From Sarocladium kiliense (lineage: Eukaryota; Ascomycota; Sordariomycetes; Hypocreales; Sarocladiaceae), in NCBI GenBank assembly GCA_030734395.1, contig JAUZTG010000044.1, positions 930,001-994,000 of the forward strand: 64,000 nt of DNA, written 5' to 3'. Below, piece after piece: positions 11,336 to 22,014 of this stretch. Below the pieces are notes generated by a model that ran no database searches, was not told where the DNA came from, and saw only the letters and a list, made by a program, of their open reading frames with translations. Within the stretch, counting starts at the first letter, position 1; every line of letters begins with the position of its first letter. The translations under genes and the position numbers were made by a program.

Positions 11336-12469
11336 ATGTCACCCGTGGAAAACAGAGGGGGTTCAAACGAAAAGCCGGCTGTAAGACTTCCAAGACCTCC
11401 TTCATGAACTTCCCCGCTGACAGGCTGTGGACAGTCCCGGCGTGAACGAGGTGTGCTCGCTCAAAGAGCGTACCGCAAGCGCCATGCCTCAAAGTTCCAA
11501 AATCTCAAGGAGGAAAATGAGCGTCTACGTGACGCAATTAAGCATATAGGCGTCGTGGCTGCAGGTGAAGGGAGGTTCAACTCGGATCTGGACAGTGTCA
11601 TCGCATTGGCCAAGAATGTCGCTGGCCCTGGTGACGACGGCTCAGACACAGCTGGCCAGGGAGACAACGCGACCAACACCACAGCAAATCCGAAGATAGT
11701 CTCGCAGGAGACGTCCCCAACACCACAGGTCTCACCGAAGACATGGAGCAGTACTCCTGGATTTCGGAATATTCCAACCAGCAGCGGCGTTTTTGTCGAT
11801 GGAAACATGAGGATGAGAAGTTTCGCGATGCCATCGAACTGTATCACGTACCTTGGAGATGCGAAGTCAGAATCTCTGGCGGGAGGAATCTACCGAGCGG
11901 TACTATCTATGGCCATCCGCAGATGGCATGACCATTTCCAACGCCAAAGCCGGTCTCACACACCCTCAGATCAACCTCTGCTAAACCACAATGGAGGCAC
12001 AAGCTTCTCCCTCCACAGCACCTCAAATCTCATCTCGTCAAAGCCCCTAGACATCGCCTTCCCCCTCCTGCACCCTCTCGAAGGTGACGACCTCATTCCC
12101 CAATGCATCTTCTCCCGCCCGCCCTCCGAGCAAGCCAGCGACGCCTCCCCAACGTGTGCTCACGACGTCATCAAGCGCTGCCGCATCAACGAGCCAGAAG
12201 GTTGGTGGCGTGCAGCAGATGGATTGGAGACATTTCTCAGGCAACAGGTTCTCCCGCCAGAAGCTGTGGCCATCTTTGAAGAGGTTATGAGGGGCGGAGG
12301 AACGGCTCAGCAGATTGAGGATGTGAAGTCCATGCTGGAGGCGCTGTCGAGGAATTACAAGTGTTTTGGAGACGGGCCGAGGTGGAATGCTGTATATGTG
12401 ACGGTGGCGATGGATATGTTCAGGAAGGATATCATGGGGGAAGAGTATCCTTCCGCGAATGAACCTTGA
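11336..12469 (+). CDS. bZIP transcription factor with atypical basic region
   Basis: Model join(11336..11380,11435..12469), 359 residues. The first exon gives MSPVENRGGSNEKPA and splices (gtaaga ... ggacag, 54 nt) onto SRRERGVLAQRAYRKRHASK, a basic region, followed by a short leucine-zipper-like helix (FQNLKEENERLRDAI). The position of the invariant bZIP asparagine is occupied by glycine, while the AQRAYRKR half matches AP-1/Yap-like fungal factors. The zipper is short, about two heptads before proline/glycine-rich sequence. The C-terminal 150 residues contain a conserved-looking Trp/Cys segment (CRINEPEGWWRAADG). Expected to act in the nucleus; target genes unknown. Confidence 0.85.
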
Positions 12470-12668
12470 TGATCAATGAATGTATCAATGAATGTAGCGT
12501 TCTTGTTTTGTACAGTCTTGCTTTCTGTGTAGCTTGGGTGGTGTAACAGCGTGGCTTCCCAGTCCACAGTCTATATGCCAACAAACCCCTCATGCCGCTT
12601 AGTATACATATAAGATTACAGCGTCAAGCCTTCATCTCGCCGTTCCTCACATCCATATCTTATTCGCC

Positions 12669-13629
12669 TTATTGCCCTCTCAGCATCCGGGCCAGGATCT
12701 TGTTCCTCGCAAACTCAGACGCAATCACCGAACCGTGCTGCAGGGTGATCGCTCCAACAATCGCGTATATCGCCGAGTTCGCCACGGTCTCCGCGCCGGA
12801 TGCTTGAAGCCTGTTCGTCTGTAGAAGCCTCAAGGTTAGCAATGGATCAAATCGCCAGACATCTTTGAGCTGACGAAGTACTTACCAGACGGGGCTTCCA
12901 CCGCAAAACATCGAGGAGACCTGTCTCCTCGGCGAGCTTGTACATCTTCTCCTTGTCGAGGAAATCGCGGGGGTTCTGGAGGCTGAGGTTGTTGATGGAG
13001 GCGAGCTGCTCGTGCTCGAAGGGCTTCCTGCTGCCAGCTGGCCTTGGCTCAGGCGCTCTTGGTTCCTGAGAGATGATCATTTTGCTCGCTTCCATCATCA
13101 ATGTGAATTTGCCTGACCGCACGCACTAATGTCAGTATACCACATCTGCCAGTTGAGCTGGGGGGCAGGGGGGCTGCATACCCATCATCGCCAATCGGTC
13201 GTTGAATCCTCTCCTTCCCTGGTCAAAGCTCTTGTGCGTCACAGCTAGCCACTTCAGTTCCTCCGGGAGAACCTTATCACCCCTCGGCCCCAACAGCCGG
13301 ACGTACATCGCATCCAAACGCTCCGGATTGCTGTTCACCAGCCAGATCTTGTTATGCGGGCTCTTTGCATGATCAAGCTGCATCGGAGCCTTCATACCCT
13401 CCGGCGTCTGACTCCATCGTGGCGCCCTCGAGCCAGAAGACCGTGCTGCGCTGTTGCTTCCGGACTCGGCGATCTTGAAGCTGTCGGGGGTCGGGGTGGT
13501 AGGTGTCGAGTCGGCAGAGGAACTTGAGCGAATGACTTCTGCACTGGCAAAGTTGCGGACGCAGCTCGGTGCTGAGTGCAAAACGTGTCTGCCCCTTGCA
13601 AGCGCTGAGCGACACGGTTGGAGAGGCAT
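12669..13629 (-). CDS. MRPL15: Mitochondrial large-subunit ribosomal protein mL57 (RNase III fold)
   Basis: Model complement(join(12669..12818,12886..13112,13182..13629)), 274 residues. The N-terminus is basic and Ser/Ala-rich (PCRSALARGRHVLHSAPSCVRNF), as for a mitochondrial presequence. The body has the RNase III-like start (ELKWLAVTHKSFDQGRRGFNDRLAMMG) and a C-terminal helix pair that ends ARMLRGQ. This is the catalytically inactive RNase III-fold protein of the fungal mitochondrial 54S subunit. Both introns are canonical (69 and 67 nt). Start chosen at 13629; an upstream in-frame ATG at 13677 is possible. The gene is convergent with the bZIP gene, with 199 bases between them. Confidence 0.88.
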
Positions 13630-14033
13630 TGTGGGCTGTGGAATTGGGAGGTGATGGCTGGTCGTGGACGTGTACAACAGATTAGTTCAAGCAGGACGGG
13701 TGCGAGGATCGCCAGCATTTTTCGAGGTCACGTGCGGTCGCGCTGGAGTCGCAGGGGTCCGTGATGCGCTAAGACGGACAGACTGTCTTTGGCGCGAGCC
13801 ACCCCTCTCAGGAGACCAGGCAACGGCAACTGAATCCCATGAAAATCACACCGCACCATCAGGAAAGATCACACATCTTCTTCATCTGGAAGTTTGAATC
13901 GGTGGGATGGAATATCTATGCTCTATGGAAGGACGCCACTATCTTGGCAGTCTCGCATCTCAGCCTTCACTATCCTCCATCAATCAAGGCCCACGGTGGC
14001 TGACTCGACAATGAACCAACACTGCTAATTGAG
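13630..14033. other. Intergenic between MRPL15 start and glycosyltransferase end
   Basis: About 400 bases; should contain the MRPL15 promoter. No gene or recognisable motif seen. Confidence 0.4.
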
Positions 14034-15287
14034 TCAAACCTCACTCAACAGCGGCCCAACTTTGATAGGCTCTGCCTCAGGGAACTTCATCTTTGCCGGC
14101 AACTCTTTTTGATTCCAGTACATGGTCACATGCCGTAACCAGTGCGCATATGTTCCAGGAACATTGTCAACTCCTGGGTTGTCCCTCCACTGCGAGCCAA
14201 GGGTTGGTCCAAGCACCCGAATGATCAGCCCATGGGCAAGCTTAAATCCAAAACTCTTCTGGGCACAAGCCTGTACGATTTCTCGAGCGAGCTTCTGGTC
14301 TGGCGTCTCTTCCTCGCCTGCCTTGGGTAAGGGAAGAGACATGAGCTCCAGCTGCCGAGGACCATTCCATGCAGTCATGGCGTTGATCAACTGAGAACCC
14401 TCCATGTAGTCGATTGCGAAAACGTGGTCCTGTATGTACTGCGGTCCGTTCCAGCCTAGCTCTTCATCAACCAGGCCCATGACCATGCTCAGAGCTTGGC
14501 CTTGGACGATGTAATCAGTCAAGAGACGGCCGATCTCATCAGGCCCGTACGTCTTGCCGTTCTCAGTGAAACTCATACCCGCGCCACTCATCAACGGAAC
14601 CCCTTTGAGCAGTGGACTAGTGTGCATCCCTTCTGTGTCTGTTCTGCCACCATCAGCAGCCCACAAGGCGAGGAAGAGCTTGTGGCTGTGGGCAAAGAGC
14701 GGGTTATTCTTCTTCGCCCCGAGAAAGTAGTTTGTCAGGCCACGTGAGACACCACCAGTGGTGTTGTATGAAATCACCTCGTATGGTGAGTTTGCATTGG
14801 CGACTGTTTCGTTCCATAGACGGTCGAGGTCGCCGATTTGCATCATGCCAACATCCGCGTAGACACCGCCGAATTTCAGGAGTAACGGCCAACGGACGAG
14901 GTCTGAGGTGTGTTGCGGCGCATAGTCGCCTCCAATTCTTCCGTCAACGAACGCCTGTGGAAACAGTGTAGGATCATGGATGTCGAGGAAGTTGGCGATG
15001 TTGAGAGGAGAGTCGGGGTTGCGGTCGAGGACTCTCACCACCCAGCCCTGCGTTGAGAACCGGCGATGCCATGCACGGATAGACCGCTGAGTATAGGGAT
15101 GCATGTGCGAGAAGCCTTCGTGCCAGAAGAACCAGATGTTCTTGTCACTATCGGTGATCGGCTTAGGGTGCAGAAGGTCCTGGTCGATCTCATCGTCAGG
15201 CCGGAGATCGAGTTGGTCATTCGGGATCCGATAGACGCCCTCAGGCATTAGTGCATCATAATCGGACTCCATTGTTGTGGGTAGCAC
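14034..15287 (-). CDS. Glycosyltransferase, capsular polysaccharide synthesis (Caps_synth) type
   Basis: Single-exon frame, 417 residues. The fold signals are the first beta strand NIWFFWHEGF, then the SDLVRWPLLLKFGGVYADVGMM block, which is the nucleotide-sugar binding core of the GT32/Caps_synth group, and a conserved SYNTTGGVSRGLTNYFLGAKKNNPLF-like acceptor segment. There is no signal peptide or membrane anchor, so the protein may act in the cytosol or be imported into a compartment by a partner. In fungi such proteins are annotated as capsule polysaccharide biosynthesis proteins but their sugars are mostly unknown. Start may be the first ATG (15287) or the second (15272). A run TATATATATA sits about 130 bases upstream. 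Confidence 0.82.
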   Translation of the reverse strand: MLPTTMESDYDALMPEGVYRIPNDQLDLRPDDEIDQDLLHPKPITDSDKNIWFFWHEGFSHMHPYTQRSIRAWHRRFSTQGWVVRVLDRNPDSPLNIANFLDIHDPTLFPQAFVDGRIGGDYAPQHTSDLVRWPLLLKFGGVYADVGMMQIGDLDRLWNETVANANSPYEVISYNTTGGVSRGLTNYFLGAKKNNPLFAHSHKLFLALWAADGGRTDTEGMHTSPLLKGVPLMSGAGMSFTENGKTYGPDEIGRLLTDYIVQGQALSMVMGLVDEELGWNGPQYIQDHVFAIDYMEGSQLINAMTAWNGPRQLELMSLPLPKAGEEETPDQKLAREIVQACAQKSFGFKLAHGLIIRVLGPTLGSQWRDNPGVDNVPGTYAHWLRHVTMYWNQKELPAKMKFPEAEPIKVGPLLSEV

Positions 15288-15888
15288 TGGGAGAAGCTGG
15301 TCGTGTAATGACAGTATCGTGAGAGCGCAGGGCTTCAGGTGGTAGAAGTCAATTCTTCTGTTCTGAAGGATCTTGGGAATGAGCAGCAGCGGGAGTAGAT
15401 CGTCAAGCCCAGATCTTTATATATATATCAATCTTACTACTTTGACAGAAATTGGCGAATGACGTGCCAGTCCGCCCAAACGAAGGTGGTCCAGCATAGG
15501 AGCTGCATACGGCCTCCATGAAGTCAGCAACTAGTGATGCTGATGCGCCGCTAAGGCGATGAGAGAGAATGAATCATACCTTAGCGCTTTGTGCCGTCCC
15601 TCCTATTAGCGCCCATTCAGGTCGCAGCTCCCTGTAACCATGGTGTAAACCACTTTACGCGCCTGGGACGCAAGCCACAGTCATTAGTGGCTGTGCGGTA
15701 ACCCCAAACCGCGACTCACCGCGTCTCGCAGCTTCCTCCAGCCACAGCTCGCGAGAGCCTCCATCGTCGTCTCCCTTCGACTTCTGCTCACTCCTTTCGC
15801 GATCCTACGGCTTCGATTCTTGCTTATATCGTCTCATTAGCTGACCGTTGTCTCTAATTTGGCGGTGCATCACTTATAACTCGCTGCA
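15288..15888. promoter_or_regulatory. Divergent promoter, glycosyltransferase / RTT109
   Basis: About 600 bases between two divergent starts. A TATA run lies at 15418-15428 on the glycosyltransferase side; the RTT109 side (15700-15888) is pyrimidine-rich and lacks an obvious TATA box. Confidence 0.5.
15418..15428 (-). promoter_or_regulatory. Candidate TATA box of the glycosyltransferase gene
   Basis: An 11-base alternating TATATATATAT run about 131-141 bases upstream of the glycosyltransferase ATG. It reads the same on both strands, so the orientation is inferred from the nearer gene. Confidence 0.4.
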
Positions 15889-17532
15889 ATGGCTACAACT
15901 GCCGATCACCCGCTTCCACGCCGACTCGCCGCTGTTCTCCCCGATTCGCATACCTTCACCATCCACCACATCTCTCAGCCTCCTTCTAAATGCAGCGCAT
16001 TGTACTCTGCCCCTCCCAATGAGCGACCCGATCGAACATATTGCGAATCCCACTTTCTTACCGTGTCAATTGAAGTTCCATCATCGTCCTCGTCCTCGGC
16101 ATCCGATGCCCCGCCACTTGACAAAGTCATTATACTCGGCCTCGAGGTCCTTGTCTACACCACAGCCTTTTCAACAACTATATTCGTTTCGAAAGCAGAC
16201 TCTACGGGGTACCTGAATCTTCTGAAACTACCGAAAGGCACTTCCAGCCCGATTCGGGAAATCTGTACCACATTCATCGACTACCTCATCGAGAGCAGGA
16301 AGCGGAGCGATGTCCAGCTTGTCGTCAGCCTCTTTGCGCGCGCACAGTCACAATATCTCTTCCCTGGAAGCGTTGATAATGCTGGAAAGCATGTTCTGAA
16401 TGACCGTGGGTTGATTAAATGGTGGTGTCGTGTGCTCAATCCCTTGGTGGAGGCAGCGCCGTCTTCAACCAGTCCACTTGGGGTCAAAGGCTACCTTATT
16501 GTACCTGGATTGGATCCCCACGAGACTAAAGCGTTTGTTCCTCGAACGGCGGCAGCTTCCTCCTGGTCAATGACACATCCCCTACGTGAGATCTCACACT
16601 ACACTAAAGAGTTCGATTGGGTTCCAGCACGATGCCTCATTCCCAAGTTCCCCGATGACCCGAAGTCAAGATTCAGAGATGAACTTGATGACGAGTCTGC
16701 GCGGTCAGGAGAGATGAAGACAACTGGCAATTGGAAGAGTGTGAAGACCTTGGAGACTTTCTGGGAGATGATGGCTTTCCGCCAGGAATGCTCCAGTGGA
16801 CGAATGACAGGCTTCATCTGGCTGGTCTCTGATATTGCCAAGGACCAGCCGCCAAAGGCAACAGAGAATAGAAACATTACCCCCAGCGCTTCATTCAGTG
16901 AAGCGCCCGCCTCGACACATCCCGAAACTCCTAAGAAGCAACGAACCCAGCTCACCCAAGTCACCCCTTCGACAACCCCTCGCAAGCTCTTCCGTTCCAA
17001 GACCGACCAAGCCATCACCGACACCAAAATCGACACCCAACGTGAAAAGGCCAAAAAGAAACAGAAAGAGAAAGAACAAAAGAAACACCGAACCGGCTTC
17101 GTCCGCACCCGAACCCCTCGTATTAAAACCTCCCAGAACCCTAGCTTCTCCAAAATCCCCGTTACAACACCACATTACCACTGGCCTGCTATTGGCCGCG
17201 GAGAACGTGTACTCCGCGAAGCAGACTTGAAACATATCGTCGAGCTGGTGCAGCATTTAGATTTCTCGACGTTGGACAAGGCGGTAGCCAGTACAAAGAG
17301 ACTGGTCAGTGAGGCTGGACAGGGGAGGCCTTGGGGATGGGACGTTGTGGGCACGCGAAAGATGCCTGCCATTGCTCCATCAGCGGGTAGCGGCGCGGAA
17401 GGCGAGGTAACGAACGATCTATCGGGGTTGGTAAAGAGGAAGAGGGGCTCAGAGAGCGAAAAAGCGAACGGGACACAGGCGCCAGTGAACGTTCTCAATG
17501 CTGGACTGGTGAGGAAGAAACCCAAGGTCTGA
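15889..17532 (+). CDS. RTT109: Histone H3-K56 acetyltransferase Rtt109
   Basis: Single-exon frame of 547 residues. The KAT11/Rtt109 core is clear: RSDVQLVVSLFARAQSQYLFPGS, DRGLIKWWCRVLNP, KGYLIVPGLDP, EFDWVPARCLIPKFPDDPKSRF and the TLETFWEMMAFRQECSSGR helix. Rtt109 works with Vps75 and Asf1 to acetylate newly made histone H3 at lysine 56 (and K9/K27) during replication-coupled nucleosome assembly in the nucleus. A Lys/Glu-rich insert (about residues 370-405) and a low-complexity C-terminus with a basic stretch precede the stop, as usual for filamentous fungi. It is convergent with the dehydrogenase gene, 219 bases apart. Confidence 0.93.
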   Translation: MATTADHPLPRRLAAVLPDSHTFTIHHISQPPSKCSALYSAPPNERPDRTYCESHFLTVSIEVPSSSSSSASDAPPLDKVIILGLEVLVYTTAFSTTIFVSKADSTGYLNLLKLPKGTSSPIREICTTFIDYLIESRKRSDVQLVVSLFARAQSQYLFPGSVDNAGKHVLNDRGLIKWWCRVLNPLVEAAPSSTSPLGVKGYLIVPGLDPHETKAFVPRTAAASSWSMTHPLREISHYTKEFDWVPARCLIPKFPDDPKSRFRDELDDESARSGEMKTTGNWKSVKTLETFWEMMAFRQECSSGRMTGFIWLVSDIAKDQPPKATENRNITPSASFSEAPASTHPETPKKQRTQLTQVTPSTTPRKLFRSKTDQAITDTKIDTQREKAKKKQKEKEQKKHRTGFVRTRTPRIKTSQNPSFSKIPVTTPHYHWPAIGRGERVLREADLKHIVELVQHLDFSTLDKAVASTKRLVSEAGQGRPWGWDVVGTRKMPAIAPSAGSGAEGEVTNDLSGLVKRKRGSESEKANGTQAPVNVLNAGLVRKKPKV

Positions 17533-17751
17533 ATAAGTCAGGTGGTTTGGATTAGTGGGCAACGGCGCCGGCGTTGGTCTTTGTTTGGAAACTGGAGATG
17601 GGACAATACCCACGGCTTGTGTTGGATTAGCAAAAAATTGTCGAATTTCAAGACACGCTTCTTGTGTACCCTTCACCCATCTATCTGTCTATCTACGTCA
17701 GCACAAGTCAGATCATGCCTCTCAACCTCCAGGCTTCGAGCCTCCCCTCCA

Positions 17752-19012
17752 CTACTGCAAAAACTGCAAATTCACCGGTGTGATCGGATCCCCTCCACTC
17801 AAGACCGCCATGATATTTCTCATGCTCAGCTCCTCGAACCCCTGGTGAGTCTCCACTGTACCTCCGGCGTTATGACAAGTCAGCATCACCCTCCCTTCTT
17901 CCTGAGCCAGCTTCGCCAGACCAGGGTGAACATTCGGCTCGTTAGCATGGACGTCCAGTGCTGCCGTGCTTACATGTCCTGCTTGCATTGCTTGGAACAG
18001 TGCATCCTCGTCAACAAGACTACCCCTTGCGACGTTGACGAATCGAGCCCCAGGGCGGAACTGTGACAATGTAGAGGCGTTGATGATGGGGCCGCTGACT
18101 CCAGTTGCCGGTGCACAGAGAACGACACAGTCCACTGCACCAAGCAAGCTCTCCAACGAGTCATGAGCCGTCGCATGAAGTTCCGTGATTAGGTCTGCAG
18201 GTTTGCGCTCAACATCGTAGAAGTGAACCCGCATACCGAAGCCATGGCGGCAGCGACGAGCCAGCTGCTGACCGATGTTACCGAGGCCAATAAGACCGAG
18301 CGCGTTGGAGCGGAGGAGGCGTGAGGATGCGGTGGCGTTGTGATGACAGTCGCTGAAGCGGGCGGGATCGACTGCTGCGGATATACACCAGGGAAGATGG
18401 CGGAATGTAGAGATGATCATGGCGACAGCGAAGTCTGCGACTGCTTCTGCTGCGGCGAGACCAGAGTTACAGTATATGATACCTGCAAACGATGCAATCA
18501 GTAAAATGATGTGTATCATAGGGCTGAGTTGACGTACCTCTCCGTCCCAGAAGTTCAGTGTCAGCCCAGTCGAAGCCAGCTCCAGCGCTGGCAAACACCT
18601 TCACTCCCGGTGGCAACAGATCTATCAGCTCAGCATCCCACTTCCCCATCTCTCCTCCTGTTCCCCAAAAGGGTCTGAAGATAGCATGAAAGTCACCCCA
18701 TCGCTTCTCCTTCAGCGCCTTGATGAACTCCTTCCTCTGACGCTCCTCCACCGAAGGTCTGACAACTTCGCATTGCGTGACCAGTGCAAGATACGTATCT
18801 GGATTGTATCGCACGGGATCGCCAATGTGTAGCACGCGGGGTTTCCTGCCGCCGGCGATGTTTATGTGCTGGTTGATAGAGAGGGCGGCGAGCTTGGTGG
18901 GGGAGAGGGGCAGCGATGTGTGAGACACACTGGCGGTATGGGGAGCGAAGGGGACTGGAGAGGCCGATCGCGGCGTCGAAGCCGGTACCGGGGTGTTGGC
19001 AGGCTCAGCCAT
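17752..19012 (-). CDS. D-isomer-specific 2-hydroxyacid dehydrogenase (glyoxylate/hydroxypyruvate reductase-like)
   Basis: Model complement(join(17752..18482,18538..19012)), 401 residues; a start at 19030 would add six residues. The intron (55 nt, gtacgt ... ttgcag) splits a glycine codon. The NAD(P)-binding motif GLIGLGNIGQQLA is followed by the catalytic triad in family order: Arg in NVARGSLVDEDAL, Glu in ALDVHANEP and His in LTCHNAGGT. The enzyme should interconvert a 2-keto acid and a D-2-hydroxy acid in the cytosol. The N-terminus has a 50-residue Ser/Pro/Thr-rich extension absent from core enzymes. Substrate cannot be told from sequence alone. Confidence 0.9.
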
Positions 19013-19706
19013 CGTCTTCTGGAGTGTCAAGAGGCTAAAATGCGAAGTATAATGGAGAGTTTGCGATTGCGCTCCTGCGAGTTGAGGGAGAAAGCGGTTG
19101 TGATAAGCTGTAGAGTATGGGGGCGATGCCGAGTGAGCGGGTCGGTGAGGCTAGGGTCTGGACCGTCCCGCGAATATCCACTTGAAAGTGGAATTATGAG
19201 CGAATACTAAGAGGGTGAGATACGCAGATGGTAGAATTGCAGGTCTTGGACAAGCTAGGACTGGTGGATAGGTGGAAATGACGGACGTCGCTCTCGTCCA
19301 AGTCTCACCGTCACCTCGGAGGAGGCGCTCCCTTCTCAGGAGAAATGTCCTGGCCGTTGGCACAGGGTGAAGCTCAAAGTAGTAATCCGAGATAAGATCT
19401 CTACCGCGCACTAAGAAGCGAGCCGCTTTGCATGCGCTTGCAGCTACATGAAACGCTGCTCTTGTCATGCGGAAATGATGCCATCAACGGGTGCATACAA
19501 CAAGAACTGGTCAAGTCTCACCCCGCCGCCACTGAAGAATCACTAGTGTGAAGACATCTCAGTTCAAGCCCCCAAGGCGCATGAAGCTAAACACTGACTG
19601 GCCACGCCTCAAAGCGGGCGCATGTGCACAGGACGAACATATGCGGGGTCTTACACCCTTGGGATCAGGCCTTCACTATCGTATGGGCAGGGAACCCAGC
19701 GCATGC
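19013..19706. other. Intergenic, upstream of the dehydrogenase gene
   Basis: About 690 bases containing the dehydrogenase promoter and the 3' region of the amidase-like gene. Small open frames only. Confidence 0.4.
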
Positions 19707-22014
19707 CTATAGCTCTGGGTTTGCCCAGGACTCAAGGGTTGTTTTCCGATCCTCTGGATAGTTCGGGTGATGAATCTGTGCGCATGCACCTTTTGAGTCA
19801 TCCACATTGCGTGCATTGTCGCCTAGTGGGAAGGCCAACTTGCCTGTGTCAACCAGGTCTCGCCACTGGGCAAAGCGATATGTCTTTTGCACGAGTTCAA
19901 TGAGGGCAATGTCGCTTCCGTGGGGGCCAATGACTGATGCGCTAATTGGGCGATATTCGTCGTTGTTTGTAATCCGTGATTCGAACGGGAGTTGGGCGAC
20001 TTGACACTGATTAGTCTACGCATTTCAAGCGGTGGATACTGACTTACACGGTGCGGTCAAGCTCGGGAAGCCGAGCAATGCAGCGACACCATTGGGGCTG
20101 AGCAGATCATGTCGCTTTGGTAACCTGTAGAAGATTAGCAAACGCAAGAAGTGAATGGCTTTAATCTCTGTCTTACGGCAAAGGCTCGTCACGATATACG
20201 ACCGTGGGCAGCGTGTTGGGCAACACGATGGCCGCCTTACTGTCTTTCGGCAAGATATGTTCTTGGAACCAGTCACGGAAGTCTTGGAGACTTTCTTCTG
20301 CCATCTCTATCTCACCTTCTGTAGTGTTGGCACCGATATGCCTGAACTCATTAGCACAAACACCGACTTAGGGCTGGGAGACGTACCATAGATGTCGGAT
20401 GGTTGGTTCAATGAATGGCTGGCGCTCCTGTGACTTTTCATAGTCTTTCCGAAATTCGGCAAACTCGCGGAAGAATTGGTGACAAAATGTCAAGATGCTC
20501 GACTGATTGTGTCAGAAGTTTCGATGGTTTCTTCATTTGGGGAGACATACCTCGTTCACGAACGCTCCAAGGTCCTTGTCCTTACCTGTGGACGAGTCGC
20601 TCCATTCACGGGTCAGATTTATTGGCTGGCTTTTGACGCCCAGCTGGTTTTCCATAGCTTGCACGAAACCCTCGTAGAGGGTCTTCTCTGTCCCTGAGAA
20701 GCCTTCTTCGAGGTCAATGAGCCGAATGAGCTTGGTGATCTGTCCCTCTAATGGCTCTTTGGGCCCAATCAGAGCCTGTGCTAGACTCAGGACTTGGTCA
20801 AGGAGTCTGGCTGAGAGCGACAGGCCTGAAAATGCTCTACTCATGTGGTTAGCGGTGATCAAAACCGTAGGGTCTGGCAAGGCTCACTGCGAGGCCAGCT
20901 TCAATCCTTTGGCTGGCAAGACTTTGGAAGACGGCCTAAGAGCAAAGAAGCCCTCTTGCGACGCCAAACCAAGAAGGTCCCCCCGGTCTGAGGGTCGTTA
21001 GTAAAGAAGAAGCGGCGCGTAATCTTGAAAACCATACCATCATCGGCGATGACATGTAACAGCCATTCGTAACCCGTCAGTGATGCTGACGCGCCAGCTG
21101 AGCTTCCTTCTGGTTGCTGGTACTGGTCACCACGAGGGCTGAAGGGAGCAGGCACATCAATCCAGTCTCGGCTGGCCGTAAGTTGCGAGGTCTTGGTCTT
21201 TCCGACGATGACGGCGCCCATGGATACGAGGTCCTGTACCAGTTTCGCTGACCCCTTTGGCCGTGTAGGATGAGTTTCCATCCAAGCCCGGCTAGACATC
21301 GTCCGTGGGATCCCATCAATGGCGACGGCATCCGAGACAGCTATGCGCAAGCCGCTGAGAGGCTTGGCAGGCCCTGAGGCCCCGGGCGGTGGGTGATAAA
21401 GCTGCGAGGGTACTGCAATAGCTTTGTGAAGAGCAGAAAGGCCAAGAGACGTTAATGGTCGGAACCTACTTTAGAGTCAGCGTGCCTGTTCTCATGTGTG
21501 AGGCTAGCATCTACCTCTCAGGAGAGTCCACGTCTTCAGGGATGATGCCGGTTGTGAACGCGTCTAGGCTGTCATCATAGAGCCTCCAAGCTTGGTAGAG
21601 GTTCGGCCCGTAGAGAAAGTAAGGTCCAGAAGGAAGTAATTCCAGTGACCTGATGTTCGAATCATCAGCAAAACGATAAAGCTCCTCTGCATTGCCATCC
21701 GTGGACAGTTGACGGTCTGTCGTATTGGCAGGGACCTTTTCGACGAGAACAGCTCCGAATTCTGGAATGAACACATCATCGTACATATCATAGAGCCTCA
21801 GTAGCGTCTCAACATCTTCATCAAAGATCTGTTTGGTGGTCAACAGGGTGACAGGGATGAGAGCATCGGCATCAATGGTCGCATCGATGGTTCCCTGTCA
21901 TGTATCAGCATGAGCCGTTCCCTGGTCCTCCAGTGAAGCACGTACTAGTTTCTGAGGGTGGATAAGATACTTGACGCCAGCCACTACACATGTGATAAGG
22001 GCGCTTGATCTCAT
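19707..22014 (-). CDS. Amidase-fold protein with lost catalytic residues (probable pseudoenzyme)
   Basis: Nine-exon model complement(join(19707..19999,20048..20124,20177..20341,20387..20502,20551..20839,20888..20987,21038..21465,21515..21894,21946..22014)), 638 residues, open throughout. It follows the fungal amidase-signature family: an N-terminal extension (YLIHPQKL ... LLTTKQIFDEDVETLLRLYD), GLRIAVSDAVAIDGIPRTMSSRAW, GAVIVGKTKTSQ, the Ser/Gly loop EGSSAGASAS, YEWL, ASQEGFFALRPS and the C-terminal SLTAPFAQLPFESRI ... ISASVIGPHGSDIALI. The family's catalytic lysine (AVKD) is serine here (AVSD), and the DTGGS loop with the nucleophilic serine reads DDRGD. Amide hydrolysis by the usual Ser-Ser-Lys mechanism is therefore unlikely. 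All introns are 45-52 nt with canonical ends. The gene lies beside a Zn2Cys6 regulator on the same strand. Confidence 0.8.

Noticed and set aside
20979..20984. Frameshift in the amidase-like gene at a C6 run
   Set aside because: A phase-1 splice at 21038/20987 keeps the frame without invoking a deletion, so a frameshift is not required.
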